DNA from: Kiritimatiellia bacterium
GTDB taxonomy: Bacteria; Verrucomicrobiota; Kiritimatiellia; RFP12; UBA1067
DNA length: 46,372 nucleotides
Assembly: GCA_017652705.1 (NCBI GenBank)
Contig: JAGCAM010000049.1
Location: forward strand, 1 to 46,372
Direction of reading: 5' to 3'
This document shows, in pieces, positions 1 through 8,717 of the stretch. The notes under the pieces are model-generated. The model was not told where the DNA came from, did no database searches, and worked only from the letters and a program-made list of their open reading frames with translations. Position 1 is the first letter of the stretch, and the number at the start of each line of letters is the position of its first letter. Position numbers and translations under genes: made by a program.

Positions 1-104
1 CCACCTGAACCCGCCTCCGGAAAAAGTCTGCGGCCATTTTGGAGGGCGTCGAAAATATTTTTCGGTCAATGTTTACAGGGGGATGGCGCACTTTCGGGGT
101 AAAC

Positions 105-125
105 TATCCCGTAAAAATCGGGATA
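105..125. repeat. Short hairpin upstream of the tRNA promoter
   Basis: A perfect 7-bp inverted repeat (TATCCCG / CGGGATA) with a 7-nt A/T-rich loop. It sits in the 145 bases before the tRNA promoter. It could end transcription from a gene left of the window, but no clear U-tract follows. I see no coding region in positions 1-145; short open frames there have no start signal and run into the tRNA genes. Confidence 0.35.
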
Positions 126-145
126 AGCGTGTTTCACTTGGGGAG

Positions 146-175
146 TTGACGATACTCGGTCATTTTTGATATGAT
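146..175 (+). promoter_or_regulatory. Sigma-70 promoter of the tRNA-Ser/tRNA-Gly unit
   Basis: The -35 is TTGACG (146-151), the spacer is 18 bp, and the -10 is TATGAT (170-175) preceded by TG at 167-168 (extended -10). The predicted transcript start is near 182, just before the mature tRNA-Ser 5' end at 189. Both boxes are close to consensus. Confidence 0.75.
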
Positions 176-188
176 ACCCACTTGTTGC

Positions 189-280
189 GGAGAGATGGCA
201 GAGCCTGGTTGAATGCACATGACTCGAAATCATGCATACCCGCGAGGGTATCGGGGGTTCGAATCCCTCTCTCTCCGCCA
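189..280 (+). tRNA. tRNA-Ser (anticodon CGA)
   Basis: The acceptor stem GGAGAGA (189-195) pairs with TCTCTCC (270-276). The anticodon stem is 218-222/230-234, with a 7-nt loop whose anticodon CGA at 225-227 reads UCG codons. A long variable arm (about 235-252) is diagnostic of a class II tRNA. The T-loop TTCGAAT is at 258-264, on a 5-bp stem. The discriminator base is G277, and the CCA end (278-280) is encoded in the DNA. Confidence 0.96.
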
Positions 281-293
281 GGCGTTTGATTCT

Positions 294-367
294 GCGGGCG
301 TAATTCAATGGCAGAATAGGAGCTTCCCAAGCTTCTTACGTGGGTTCGATTCCCATCGCCCGCTCCA
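294..367 (+). tRNA. tRNA-Gly (anticodon CCC)
   Basis: The acceptor stem GCGGGCG (294-300) pairs with CGCCCGC (357-363). The anticodon stem is 319-323/331-335, with one G-U pair, and the anticodon CCC is at 326-328. The T-loop is TTCGATT. The discriminator is T364, followed by an encoded CCA (365-367). It lies 13 nt after tRNA-Ser and has no promoter of its own, so the two are probably cotranscribed and then processed. Confidence 0.96.
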
Positions 368-434
368 ATTTCGCAGGACGCGGTCCGCGGAACAGTAAAG
401 ATTAGGCAATGTAAGGAAATCGGTTGACGGCGGT

Positions 435-2057
435 ATGTTGTCGCGGTTGACAGTTAAAAATTTTGCGATTGTGGAGAAGGTCGACGCGACTTTCGCCCCG
501 GGGCTTACCGTCATTACGGGAGAGACCGGAGCGGGCAAGTCGGTGCTGCTGGGAGCGCTGGAGTTCGTGCTTGGCGGCCGGGCTGACGCGGCGTCGGTTC
601 GGGACGGCGCGAAAGAAGCGGAGGTGGAGGCGGATTTCTGCGGCACTTTGGTGCGGCGGACGGTTACCGCGCGGGGGCGTTCGCGGGCGTGGATCGACGA
701 CGAATCGGTGACGTTGCCGGAACTTAGGGATTTCGGCTGCAGGATGGTGGACTTTCACGGACCGACGGCGAATCAGAAAATAATGGAGGAGAGTTTCCAA
801 CGCGAGGCGCTGGATGCGTGTTCCGAATCCGTCATCACAGCCAGGCAGACGTACGGGAAGGCTTACACGGCCATGCGGGGGCTGGAGACGTCTCTCGCGG
901 AACTGGCGGCCGACGGCGGTGAAGGCGAACTCGACATGCTGCGGTATCAGGTTGAAGAACTGGATCGCGCGGGACTCAGCGAGGCCGACGAAACCATTGC
1001 CGAGCGGCACGCGGCGGCGGCGCACGCAGAGGAAATCGTGGAAGGCGCGAATGCCATCACCGAGGCGCTGGGCGGGGATGATTCCGCGGCGGAAATGCTG
1101 ATACGGCTCGGCCCCGTTTTCCGCGCCGTCGCCCGACACCTGCCGGCGGCTGAAGAATGGGCTGCGGAGGCCGAGAACCTGACGGTCAGGATACAGGAAC
1201 TATCCCGGACCGTGGCGGACGTCGTTTCTAAGTTGGACGTCGCCGGTGAAAATTTCGAGGAACTGGACCGGCGGTTGACATTGATCAGCGGACTGAAGCG
1301 CAAGTATCTCAAGGGCGCGGGAGGCGTCAACGCTCTGCGGGAAATTCTCGAAGCGAAGCGCACCCGGCTGGACGCGCTTGAACACCGCGCGGAGCGGATG
1401 GAGGAACTGCGCGGGCTTATCGCGGCGGCGGCGGCCGAAACACGCGCGGCCGGGGCGGAACTGACCGCGAGGCGCCACGCCGCGGCGGAACGGATTTCAA
1501 AGGCGGTGAACAGGGAACTGGCGGATCTCGGCTTTCCGCGCGCGAAATTTTCGATCGCGCTGGAACCGGCCGAACCGGAGGCGCACGGAATGGACCGAGT
1601 GGTCTACATGTTCGAGCCGAACCCCGGCGAGGCGGCGCGTCCGCTGGCGGCGATCGCCAGTTCCGGCGAGATCGCGAGGGTGATGCTGGCGCTGAAGGTG
1701 AGCGTGAACGCGGCGACCGCCGGCGGGCGCAGGGCTCCGGAAAAGCGCGGCACGATGGTGTTCGACGAAATTGACGCCAACATCGGCGGCGAGGTCGGCA
1801 GAATCGTTGGGGAGAAATTGAGGGCGGTGGCGGAACGCGGACAAGTAATCGCCATCACCCATCTGCCGCAGTCCGCGGTGTACGGAGAGCGTCATCTCGT
1901 GGTGACCAAGGCCGTTTACGGCGGCAGGACGCGGGCGAAGATTTCTGAAGTAGAAGGCGAAGACCGGGTGTCGGAAATCGCCAGGATGCTCGGAGGGGAA
2001 AAATCAACCGGAGTGGTAAGGAGACATGCGGAAGAATTGCTTGAAATATCCCGTTGA
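435..2057 (+). CDS. recN: DNA repair protein RecN
   Basis: RecN is an SMC-like ATPase that binds DNA ends and helps recombinational repair of double-strand breaks in the cytoplasm. The 540-aa length matches the family (about 550). The N-terminus reads MLSRLTVKNFAIVEKV, the typical RecN start. Walker A GETGAGKS is at residues 29-36, an alanine/glutamate-rich coiled-coil middle follows, the ABC-type signature region (SSGEIARV) lies near residue 408, and the Walker B/D-loop segment TMVFDEIDANIGG near 440. The ATG is preceded by AAGGAAA about 15 nt upstream, a rather distant ribosome site. The 3' end overlaps the next gene by 32 bp, suggesting translational coupling. The 67 bases between tRNA-Gly and this gene hold no other feature I can name. 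Confidence 0.93.
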   Translation: MLSRLTVKNFAIVEKVDATFAPGLTVITGETGAGKSVLLGALEFVLGGRADAASVRDGAKEAEVEADFCGTLVRRTVTARGRSRAWIDDESVTLPELRDFGCRMVDFHGPTANQKIMEESFQREALDACSESVITARQTYGKAYTAMRGLETSLAELAADGGEGELDMLRYQVEELDRAGLSEADETIAERHAAAAHAEEIVEGANAITEALGGDDSAAEMLIRLGPVFRAVARHLPAAEEWAAEAENLTVRIQELSRTVADVVSKLDVAGENFEELDRRLTLISGLKRKYLKGAGGVNALREILEAKRTRLDALEHRAERMEELRGLIAAAAAETRAAGAELTARRHAAAERISKAVNRELADLGFPRAKFSIALEPAEPEAHGMDRVVYMFEPNPGEAARPLAAIASSGEIARVMLALKVSVNAATAGGRRAPEKRGTMVFDEIDANIGGEVGRIVGEKLRAVAERGQVIAITHLPQSAVYGERHLVVTKAVYGGRTRAKISEVEGEDRVSEIARMLGGEKSTGVVRRHAEELLEISR

Positions 2058-3123
2058 AATCGCGGGGGACGCCTTCGGCGAATCGCCGGTTCTGGCGGAT
2101 ACGCTGAAGAAGGTCACGGGCTCGGACTCGCCCAGGGTGTTTCTGGTCGCGGACATTAACGTAGTGCAGCGCGTGGAGGGGCTCGGCACGAAAATCGGGC
2201 GCTACGTGAAGACGCACGGCATACGGCTGGTGGGTAATCCCGCAGTGCTGGCCGGCGGGGAGAAGATCAAGGCGGATGAACTGCAGAGCGCGATTTCGGT
2301 GATGAATGCCATGCTGTCGGCGAAACTCGGCAGAAACGACGCCGTGCTGGCCATCGGGGGCGGCACGGTTCTCGACGTGGCGGGGTACGCGGCGGCGCAG
2401 GTGCGGGGGGGCGTCAGACTGGTGCGGATACCCACGACGCCGGCCGCCATGGTCGACGCGGCGTTCGCGGAATACGCGGCGGTGGATTCCGTGTCGGTTA
2501 AAGACGCGTTAAGGGTTCCGTCGGAGCCGGCGGCGGTGGTGCTCGATCCGTCTTTCGCGGCGACGGTGCTTGAAGGAGTGTGGCGCGGCGGAATCGGAGA
2601 GGCGATACGGCTCGCGGCGGCGACGGACGCTCCGCTGCTGAAGCGGCTCGGCGGTATCGCGCCGGCCTACCGGGAGCGGAGCGAAGAGGCTCTGGTGAAG
2701 ATGCTGGAAGAGGTTCTCGCCGCGAGAAAAAAGCACGCCGGAACCGGTTTCGCGCAGTGGGCGGCGTTCCGGCTGGAGACGATGAGCGGGTACAAGCTGC
2801 CGCACGGTTACGCGGTCGGCATCGGCATGTATCTCGACCTCGGGTACGCGGTGGAGCGCGGGTTCATGACGCAGGGAGACCGCGACAATGTCGTGGGGCT
2901 GCTCGACGAGAGCAGGGCGCTTGACGGCATCAACCACTCTTCCCATCTTATAACCCAGCCGGACAATCTGCTGTACGGTCTCGACGCCTGGGCGTTGTCG
3001 TCAGGATCGACTCAAATCGAGCTGCCGGCGGGGCTGGGCAAGACGACATTCGACGCCGAACCCGACCGGGGCGCAATCAAAAAAATACTCAAAGAGATGC
3101 TTTCGTTCCCCGCGAAGAGCTAA
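2026..3123 (+). CDS. Diverged 3-dehydroquinate synthase-like protein (sugar-phosphate cyclase fold)
   Basis: A 365-aa protein co-linear with AroB, which converts DAHP to 3-dehydroquinate using NAD and a divalent metal. The NAD-binding segment IGGGTVLDVAG (about 110-120), the IPTT motif (135-138) and a GIGEAIR segment holding the first metal ligand (Glu192) are present, as is PHG with the last ligand (His260). By manual alignment the other key residues are changed: the metal-ligand His of the LGHTFGHA motif is Gln244, the following catalytic His is Phe248, the active-site Lys of VGGKT is Tyr150, the Asn after the conserved Lys159 is Asp160, and the Lys after the Glu ligand is Arg195. It is therefore unlikely to be a normal AroB. 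It may be a cyclase with another substrate or a pseudoenzyme. The ATG lies inside the end of recN, 2 nt after AAGGAG, an unusually tight spacing. Confidence 0.75.
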   Translation: MRKNCLKYPVEIAGDAFGESPVLADTLKKVTGSDSPRVFLVADINVVQRVEGLGTKIGRYVKTHGIRLVGNPAVLAGGEKIKADELQSAISVMNAMLSAKLGRNDAVLAIGGGTVLDVAGYAAAQVRGGVRLVRIPTTPAAMVDAAFAEYAAVDSVSVKDALRVPSEPAAVVLDPSFAATVLEGVWRGGIGEAIRLAAATDAPLLKRLGGIAPAYRERSEEALVKMLEEVLAARKKHAGTGFAQWAAFRLETMSGYKLPHGYAVGIGMYLDLGYAVERGFMTQGDRDNVVGLLDESRALDGINHSSHLITQPDNLLYGLDAWALSSGSTQIELPAGLGKTTFDAEPDRGAIKKILKEMLSFPAKS

Positions 3124-3127
3124 TTTT

Positions 3128-3136
3128 TGGTAAAAT
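3128..3136 (+). promoter_or_regulatory. Extended -10 promoter of bamA
   Basis: TGgTAAAAT with TG at 3128-3129 and the -10 hexamer at 3131-3136. No convincing -35 is seen. Only 7 nt separate the -10 from the bamA ATG at 3144, so the predicted transcript start falls on or next to the start codon. There is no Shine-Dalgarno in the gap. Confidence 0.55.
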
Positions 3137-3143
3137 ACCGGGT

Positions 3144-5549
3144 ATGAAAAAAATCATTGCGTTGATTGGGGTCTTCGGGTCGGTTGCGTTCGCGGCCGAC
3201 GTTACCGATGTCAAGGTCAGGGCGATAGACGGGTTCGGCGGCGACACGTCTTCGGTCGCCAGCCGGTGCCAGACGAAAGCGGGGTCCGTGTACGACCCGG
3301 TGACGGTGACGCGCGACGTCTCTTCGCTGAAGGAGTCGGGGGAGTTTGAAACGATCAGCGCCGACGTTCAGCGCAACGCCGCCGGCGTGGGCGTGACGTT
3401 CTTCGTCAAGCGCAAGATGCGCTACGCCGGTCCGCTGACCGTGATCGGCAACGACGAGTTCAGCGAGTCGAAGATCGCCAGAGAGTCCGGCCTGCAGGAC
3501 GGCTACCTCTACGGCGAATCGGATCTGGCGGCGGCGGCGGCGAAGGTGCGGCTCGCGTACCAGAAGAAATACTACGCCGACGCGAAGGTCGTCTACAAGA
3601 CGAAACTGCTCGGCGGCAATGACGTCAATGTCACCTTCATAGTCGACGAGGGTGTGCGTCAGAAAGTGTCCGACTACGTTTTCGCCGGCGCCGATCACGC
3701 GCTGGACGTGTCGATGTTCAAGAAGCTGCTGCCGTACTACGAACTAGACCCCGACACGTTCGACGTCGCCGAACTGCACGAGGCGATCGACGATCTGCCC
3801 TGGTGGAATCCGATCGGATGGTTCACCGACAGCCCGGTGACCAAAGACCAGCAGGCGCAGTGCTGCGAGAAAATCGCGACGGTGTTCCGCAACCACGGGT
3901 ATCTTGACGTCAAGGTCGAAGGCCCCGACAGGGTGCCGCTTGAGAACGGCAAGGTGAACGTTGTCTTCAAGGTCGCCGAAGGGCCGCAGTACATAATCGG
4001 CGAATCGTCCGTCAAGGGGCTGACGCGTTATCCCGAATCGGTCGTCAAGGAGAAGAGCGAACTGCCCGCGGCGGGTGAAATCGCTTCGGAGAAAACGCTT
4101 GCCGACGCCGCGCACCGTGTTGAGGTGACGGTTGGCTCGGGGGATTCCGGGCTGGCCGACACGCATGTGGCGGTCAAGCGCATACCCGCCGGTTCGGCGA
4201 ACACGGTGAACATCGTCTACCAGGTGACAGAGGGCGTTCCGGTGGTGATCAACGAGGTGAAGATACGCGGCAACGACTACACGAAAGACAGGGTCATCCG
4301 CCGCGAAATCGCGCTCGGACCGGGCGACAGAATGCTCGCCGACCGCGCCGAGCGTTCGCAGAAGCGGCTTGAAAACCTCGATTATTTTTCGCGGGTCAGG
4401 TACTATCTCGAGCACACCGGCAAGGGGAAGGACTCCGCCGGCGCCGAGTACCGCGATCTCGTCTACGAGGTGGAGGAGAAGAACACCGGTTCGTTCATGG
4501 TCGGCGTAGGTGCGTCGACGGTTGATTCGGTCTACATTTCGGCCGAAGTCAACCAGAACAACTTCGACCTTTTCGCTCCCACGAAACTGTTCCGCGGCGC
4601 CGGGCAGAAAGGGCGGGTCTACGTGGCGTGGGGCCCGCGCTACCAGTCCGCCGAAGTCGGCTTCGTCGAGCCGCATCTTTTCAGCCGCATGCTCGAACTT
4701 TCGGTCGATCTGTACCGCAGGCTGCGCTGGTACGACCAGTACGACCTGATACGTTCCGGCGCACTGGCGTCGCTTTCGTATCCGGTGAAGTTCTGGCCCA
4801 CGTGGGAAGCGTTCGGCCGAGTCGGGGTGGGGCTTTCCGGCGAATACATCGAATTCGACGACACGGATGAAGGCTACTACCGGTACGGCAACAGAACCGG
4901 GCGGCTGTATCTCGAGGAAGAAGACGAATACGGCGACGCGTTCGAACCGGTCATCCACCTCTTCTGGGTGAAGGACAGCCGCGACAACTTCCGCATGCCG
5001 ACGCGCGGGCACCGGACGAAAGTCTACGGCGACATCGATCCGGCGGGGGACAACAAGTACTGGCGGCTCGGTTTGAACCACCGCAGTTACTTCAACGTCT
5101 GGAAGCGCTACAACCACGTGTTCATGGCGGGGCTCCGTGCGGAGACGATTGACTCGTTTTCCGACGACGTGCCGATCTACAACCGCATGTTCCTCGGCGG
5201 GCCGAAGACGATCCGCGGCATCCGATACCGCTATGTGGCGCCGATGGCGCAGCGTTACGGCAGAAACACCTACACGCCGTGGGGCGGCCAGACCATGTTC
5301 TGCATGAATTTCGAGTACACGATACCGATCGTAAAGATGCTGCGTTTCGCGGCGTTTTCGGATCTCGGCTCGGTCGGCGAGGACGAGTTCGACCTCGATT
5401 TCTCCGACACCTTCGCGTGGACCGGCGGCGTCGGTGTGCGGCTCGACATACCGATGTTCCCGATCAGGCTTGATTTCGCGACCCCGTTCAAAGAACCCGA
5501 TCACTCGGAAAAGGAGGTGTTCTCCTTCATGATCGGGTATGACTTCTGA
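3144..5549 (+). CDS. bamA: Outer membrane protein assembly factor BamA
   Basis: Essential outer-membrane component that folds and inserts beta-barrel proteins. The 801-aa protein (E. coli: 810) starts with a Sec signal peptide (MKKIIALIGVFGSVAFA, cleaved near residue 18). Tandem POTRA domains follow; one is clear from the INEVKIRGNDYTKDRVIRRE stretch. A C-terminal 16-strand barrel from about residue 445 contains GGPKTIRGIRYR, the conserved lid-loop region, and the chain ends in Phe, as outer-membrane barrels do. Skp and LpxD follow, the classic bamA-skp-lpxD order. No ribosome site precedes the ATG; see the promoter entry. Confidence 0.95.
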   Translation: MKKIIALIGVFGSVAFAADVTDVKVRAIDGFGGDTSSVASRCQTKAGSVYDPVTVTRDVSSLKESGEFETISADVQRNAAGVGVTFFVKRKMRYAGPLTVIGNDEFSESKIARESGLQDGYLYGESDLAAAAAKVRLAYQKKYYADAKVVYKTKLLGGNDVNVTFIVDEGVRQKVSDYVFAGADHALDVSMFKKLLPYYELDPDTFDVAELHEAIDDLPWWNPIGWFTDSPVTKDQQAQCCEKIATVFRNHGYLDVKVEGPDRVPLENGKVNVVFKVAEGPQYIIGESSVKGLTRYPESVVKEKSELPAAGEIASEKTLADAAHRVEVTVGSGDSGLADTHVAVKRIPAGSANTVNIVYQVTEGVPVVINEVKIRGNDYTKDRVIRREIALGPGDRMLADRAERSQKRLENLDYFSRVRYYLEHTGKGKDSAGAEYRDLVYEVEEKNTGSFMVGVGASTVDSVYISAEVNQNNFDLFAPTKLFRGAGQKGRVYVAWGPRYQSAEVGFVEPHLFSRMLELSVDLYRRLRWYDQYDLIRSGALASLSYPVKFWPTWEAFGRVGVGLSGEYIEFDDTDEGYYRYGNRTGRLYLEEEDEYGDAFEPVIHLFWVKDSRDNFRMPTRGHRTKVYGDIDPAGDNKYWRLGLNHRSYFNVWKRYNHVFMAGLRAETIDSFSDDVPIYNRMFLGGPKTIRGIRYRYVAPMAQRYGRNTYTPWGGQTMFCMNFEYTIPIVKMLRFAAFSDLGSVGEDEFDLDFSDTFAWTGGVGVRLDIPMFPIRLDFATPFKEPDHSEKEVFSFMIGYDF

Positions 5550-5598
5550 GTGGGCGCGGAGAAGTAAGGCAAAGACAAACAGCCGGAGAGAAAAACAA

Positions 5599-6159
5599 AT
5601 GAAAAAAACGGTTTTTGCGGTTGCGGCGGCGATTGCGGTTTCGGCTTCGGCCGAGCTTAAGTTCGGGACGGTCGATTTGATGCTGCTGGTGAAGAACCAC
5701 CCGAACTACGAGTCCAACAAGACGCTGCTCACCTCCACTGACAACGACTACCAGAAGAAGCTCGACGCCATAAAGGCCGAAGGCGACAAACTTCAGGAGG
5801 AGGGCAAGAAGCTTTCCGAGCAGATGCGCAACCCGATGCTGGCGACCAAGGCGAAGAGCGACATCGAGAATCAGCTTGTGGACATCCAGAAGAAACTCAT
5901 GGGCATCGAGCAGCGCTACCGTTCCGAGGCGGTGCGTTGCCGCCAGGACCTGCAGGATCTGGAGCGGAGGCTGCTGAAAACCACCACCGACGATCTGCGC
6001 AAGCGGATTGCGAAATTCGCCGGGGCCAACGGCTACGATTTCATATTCGACGCCAACGCCGCCGCTTACGCCGGCAAATCTTTCGACGTGACCGATGACA
6101 TGCTCAAGGCGCTGGGGGTAGATCCGAAGGAGGCGAGAGGCCGGGATGAAGGCAAGTGA
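5599..6159 (+). CDS. skp: Periplasmic chaperone Skp/OmpH family
   Basis: Skp is a periplasmic trimeric chaperone that carries unfolded outer-membrane proteins to BamA. The mature protein is built of long amphipathic helices: residues about 45-130 are rich in Lys, Glu and Gln with heptad spacing. The 186-aa length is typical. The start at 5599 is chosen because GGAGAG lies 8 nt upstream and the product then begins with a signal peptide ([18 protein letters not shown]). A longer reading from 5539 would add 20 charged residues before it. It sits between bamA and lpxD, its usual place, and overlaps lpxD by 14 bp. Confidence 0.92.
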   Translation: MKKTVFAVAAAIAVSASAELKFGTVDLMLLVKNHPNYESNKTLLTSTDNDYQKKLDAIKAEGDKLQEEGKKLSEQMRNPMLATKAKSDIENQLVDIQKKLMGIEQRYRSEAVRCRQDLQDLERRLLKTTTDDLRKRIAKFAGANGYDFIFDANAAAYAGKSFDVTDDMLKALGVDPKEARGRDEGK

Positions 6160-7207
6160 GCTTGCCGCGATTCTCGGCGGCGACATAGAAGGGGTCGACG
6201 TCGATCTTTTCGCCTGCGGCGGTCTTGAAGAGGCCCGTCCGGGCGATTTGAGTTTCTGCAAAGACGCGAAACACGCCGCACTGGTCGAAACCACCCGCGC
6301 GTCGGCAGTGCTGCTGCCGCGCGGATGGAAAGTTCCGCCGTCGCGGCTGAGGGCCGGCGCCCCGTTCGCGGTCATTCGGGTGGACGATCCCGACCGCGCC
6401 TGCATGACGGCGGCAGAAAAGTTCGCCCCGCCGGAGCCGGAGCGCGCGCCCGGAGTTCACCCTTCGGCGGTCGTCGATCCGTCGGTGAAGATCGGCCGCG
6501 GCGTTCATGTCGGCCCGTTCACCGTGATCGAGAAGAACGCTGTGATCGGCGACGGCGCCGTTGTCGACGCGCAGGTGTTCGTCGGTGAGGGGTGCAGGGT
6601 CGGCGCGGGCACGCGCATATACCCCCAGGTCACGCTTCGCGAAGGCACGGTGGTCGGGCGCGACTGCATCATCCACTGCGGAGTGCGCCTCGGCGGCGAC
6701 GGCTACGGGTTCAACAACGGCCGCCGCCCCGACGGCTCGGTGTTCATCGAAAAGATACCCCAGCTCGGCATTGTGGAAATCGGCGACGGGGTTGAAATCG
6801 GATCCAACACCACGATTGACCGCGCCCGCATCGGCCGCACCTACATCGGACCGATGACGAAAATCGACAACCTCGTGCAAATCGGTCATAACGTGAAGGT
6901 GAAGGGCTATTCAGGTCTTATCGCGCAGTCGGGCGTGGCCGGTTCCACCGAAATCGGCTACGGCTGCCTCATCTGGGCGCAGGCCGGCATCTCCGGGCAC
7001 ATAAAAATAGCCGACGGCGTTCAGGTCGGTCCGCAGGCGGGCGTTCCGCAGTCGCTGGACGGGTCGATGAAATACGTCATCGGCGCGCCGGCGATGTCCA
7101 TGCGGGATCTGGCCGCGATCACGCTCGCCCCGAAGATGATCGCCAAGCTGAAGGCGGAAATAAAGGAAATCAAGGCGCGAATGGCCGAGGGGGCCCGTAA
7201 ACGGTGA
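6146..7207 (+). CDS. lpxD: UDP-3-O-acylglucosamine N-acyltransferase LpxD
   Basis: Third step of lipid A synthesis: adds the second acyl chain, from acyl-ACP, to UDP-3-O-acyl-glucosamine. The 353-aa protein has an N-terminal uridine-binding domain (to about residue 100), then a left-handed beta-helix made of hexapeptide repeats of the [IV]GxGxxV type (about 105-315), and a C-terminal helix rich in Lys and Glu. The probable catalytic His248 lies in NLVQIGHNV. The segment GGDGYGFN (183-190) is also characteristic. The ATG overlaps the end of skp, and the stop codon overlaps the GTG of aroQ, so the genes are probably translationally coupled. Confidence 0.94.
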   Translation: MKASELAAILGGDIEGVDVDLFACGGLEEARPGDLSFCKDAKHAALVETTRASAVLLPRGWKVPPSRLRAGAPFAVIRVDDPDRACMTAAEKFAPPEPERAPGVHPSAVVDPSVKIGRGVHVGPFTVIEKNAVIGDGAVVDAQVFVGEGCRVGAGTRIYPQVTLREGTVVGRDCIIHCGVRLGGDGYGFNNGRRPDGSVFIEKIPQLGIVEIGDGVEIGSNTTIDRARIGRTYIGPMTKIDNLVQIGHNVKVKGYSGLIAQSGVAGSTEIGYGCLIWAQAGISGHIKIADGVQVGPQAGVPQSLDGSMKYVIGAPAMSMRDLAAITLAPKMIAKLKAEIKEIKARMAEGARKR

Positions 7208-7644
7208 AAATTCTCGTCATCAACGGCCCCAATCTGAATCTGCTCGGCGAACGCGAGCCAGAAGTCTACGGCCGCCGCACGTACGCCGAACTCGTCGATT
7301 TCATCAGGGCGGCGGCGGCGGAGCGCGGTGCCGAGGCGGAAATCCGCCAGACCAACCACGAAGGGCAAATAGTGGACTGGATTCAGGAATGCCGAGGCGG
7401 TTTCGACGCTCTGGTGATAAACGCCGCGGCCTACACCCACACCTCCGTCGCGATCCACGATGCGATAAGGGCGGCCCGGATGCGCACCGTCGAGGTGCAT
7501 CTTTCCGACCCGAAGTCGCGGGAGGATTTCCGGCGCAGATCTTTCATTGAACCGGTCGCTGAAAAAACATGCTCGGGGCGCGGCTTTGAATCGTACGCCG
7601 ACGCCATCCGCCATCTGACCGGCGGGGAAGAAGGTTCCTTATGA
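7204..7644 (+). CDS. aroQ: Type II 3-dehydroquinate dehydratase
   Basis: Third step of the shikimate pathway: dehydrates 3-dehydroquinate to 3-dehydroshikimate. The 146-aa length is standard for the dodecameric type II enzyme. Visible residues are the start [15 protein letters not shown], catalytic Tyr22 in EPEVYG, the substrate-binding NHEGQ (51-55), Asn73 and His79 in INAAAYTH, His99 in EVHLSDP, and Arg110. Translation begins at a GTG overlapping the lpxD stop (GTGA). The end overlaps pyrB by 4 bp (ATGA). Its presence implies a working shikimate pathway, so a true AroB is expected elsewhere in the genome. Confidence 0.95.
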   Translation: MKILVINGPNLNLLGEREPEVYGRRTYAELVDFIRAAAAERGAEAEIRQTNHEGQIVDWIQECRGGFDALVINAAAYTHTSVAIHDAIRAARMRTVEVHLSDPKSREDFRRRSFIEPVAEKTCSGRGFESYADAIRHLTGGEEGSL

Positions 7645-8717
7645 AGAGATTGACTGAAATCGGCTGGGAAGAATACTCCAGGCTTTCGCTGGACGAAAAG
7701 CGCCCCTATCTGGCGCGGCGGGAGGGGGACGGCATGCCCTATCACACGCTGTTCGCCCAGCAGTTCGACCGGGCGCTGCTCGAGCGGCTGTGCGCACTGG
7801 CGAACCGCATCAGGTTCATCAACAAATCGAAGGAGGGGGCGCTCTACCTTAAGAACGTTCTCGCGCACAAACGCGCCATGCTGTATTTTTCTCAGCCGAG
7901 TTCGCGCACGTTCCTTTCCCACCTCGCCGCCTGTCAGTTGCTCGGCATCACCACCGGTTCGGTGCGCGACGCCGCGACTTCGTCGGAATTCAAGGGCGAG
8001 TCGAAGGAAGATTCGATTCGCACTTTCTCAAGTTATTTCGACATGATCATCATGCGTTCCCCGGAGCAGGGGCTTGCCGAGAAGATGGCCTGGGAGCTTT
8101 CCAACAGCGACCGCCCGGTGCCGATTCTCAACGCCGGCTCCGGCAAGGATCAACACCCGACCCAGGCGCTGCTGGACATCTACACGCTGGTGCGGTCTTT
8201 CGAGAACAAGGGCGGCGTCGACGGGCGCACCGTAACGTTCTGCGGCGATCTGATGCGCGGGCGCACCGTTCGCTCTCTCTCGTACCTGCTCACCAACTTC
8301 CGCGGAGTGCGGCAGATTTTCGTCGCTCCGCAGGAACTGCAGGTGCCGGCCGACGTGGTGATGATTCTCGCGAAGAAGGGGGTGGATTTCGAAGTCTGCG
8401 ACAACCTCAAGGACGCGGTGAAAGTTTCCGACGCGGTTTACATGACGCGCATCCAGGACGAGTGGGACAGTTCCAAAGGAGCGTCGGCGGGCATCGACAC
8501 CAGCCATTTCAAGTTCGGCGCCGAAGAGCTCGCGCTGCTGAAAAAGGACGGCTGCATCATGCATCCGCTGCCGCGCCGGGATGAAATCGCCACCTGCTGC
8601 GACAACGATCCGCGGGCGATGTACTGGCGGCAGATGCGCAACGGAATGTGGATCCGCGCGGCGCTGATCGCCGCCGTCTTCGGTTTCGAGAAAACGATAA
8701 TGGAGTGCGGGTACTGA
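7641..8717 (+). CDS. pyrB: Aspartate carbamoyltransferase catalytic subunit (divergent)
   Basis: Joins carbamoyl phosphate and aspartate in pyrimidine synthesis. The 358-aa protein is longer than E. coli PyrB (311) because of about 50 extra N-terminal residues. The carbamoyl-phosphate loop reads SQPSSRTF instead of the usual EPSTRT. The 80s-type loop (SSEFKGESKEDSI) supplies Ser and Lys, GKDQHPTQALLDIYT is the ATCase form of the HPxQ motif, GDLMRGRTVRSL follows, and MHPLPRRDEI is the aspartate-binding loop. These favour ATCase over ornithine carbamoyltransferase. No pyrI neighbour is visible. The start ATG overlaps the aroQ stop, and metX follows with no gap. Confidence 0.88.
   Translation: MKRLTEIGWEEYSRLSLDEKRPYLARREGDGMPYHTLFAQQFDRALLERLCALANRIRFINKSKEGALYLKNVLAHKRAMLYFSQPSSRTFLSHLAACQLLGITTGSVRDAATSSEFKGESKEDSIRTFSSYFDMIIMRSPEQGLAEKMAWELSNSDRPVPILNAGSGKDQHPTQALLDIYTLVRSFENKGGVDGRTVTFCGDLMRGRTVRSLSYLLTNFRGVRQIFVAPQELQVPADVVMILAKKGVDFEVCDNLKDAVKVSDAVYMTRIQDEWDSSKGASAGIDTSHFKFGAEELALLKKDGCIMHPLPRRDEIATCCDNDPRAMYWRQMRNGMWIRAALIAAVFGFEKTIMECGY

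Noticed and set aside
66-398. Short open frames covering the two tRNA genes
   Set aside because: The cloverleaf structures explain the region fully, and the frames have no start signals.
3744-5504. 586-codon - strand frame opposite bamA, and similar ones opposite mrdA and lptD
   Set aside because: They are shadows produced by high GC3 in the + strand gene; no start signals, no family likeness.
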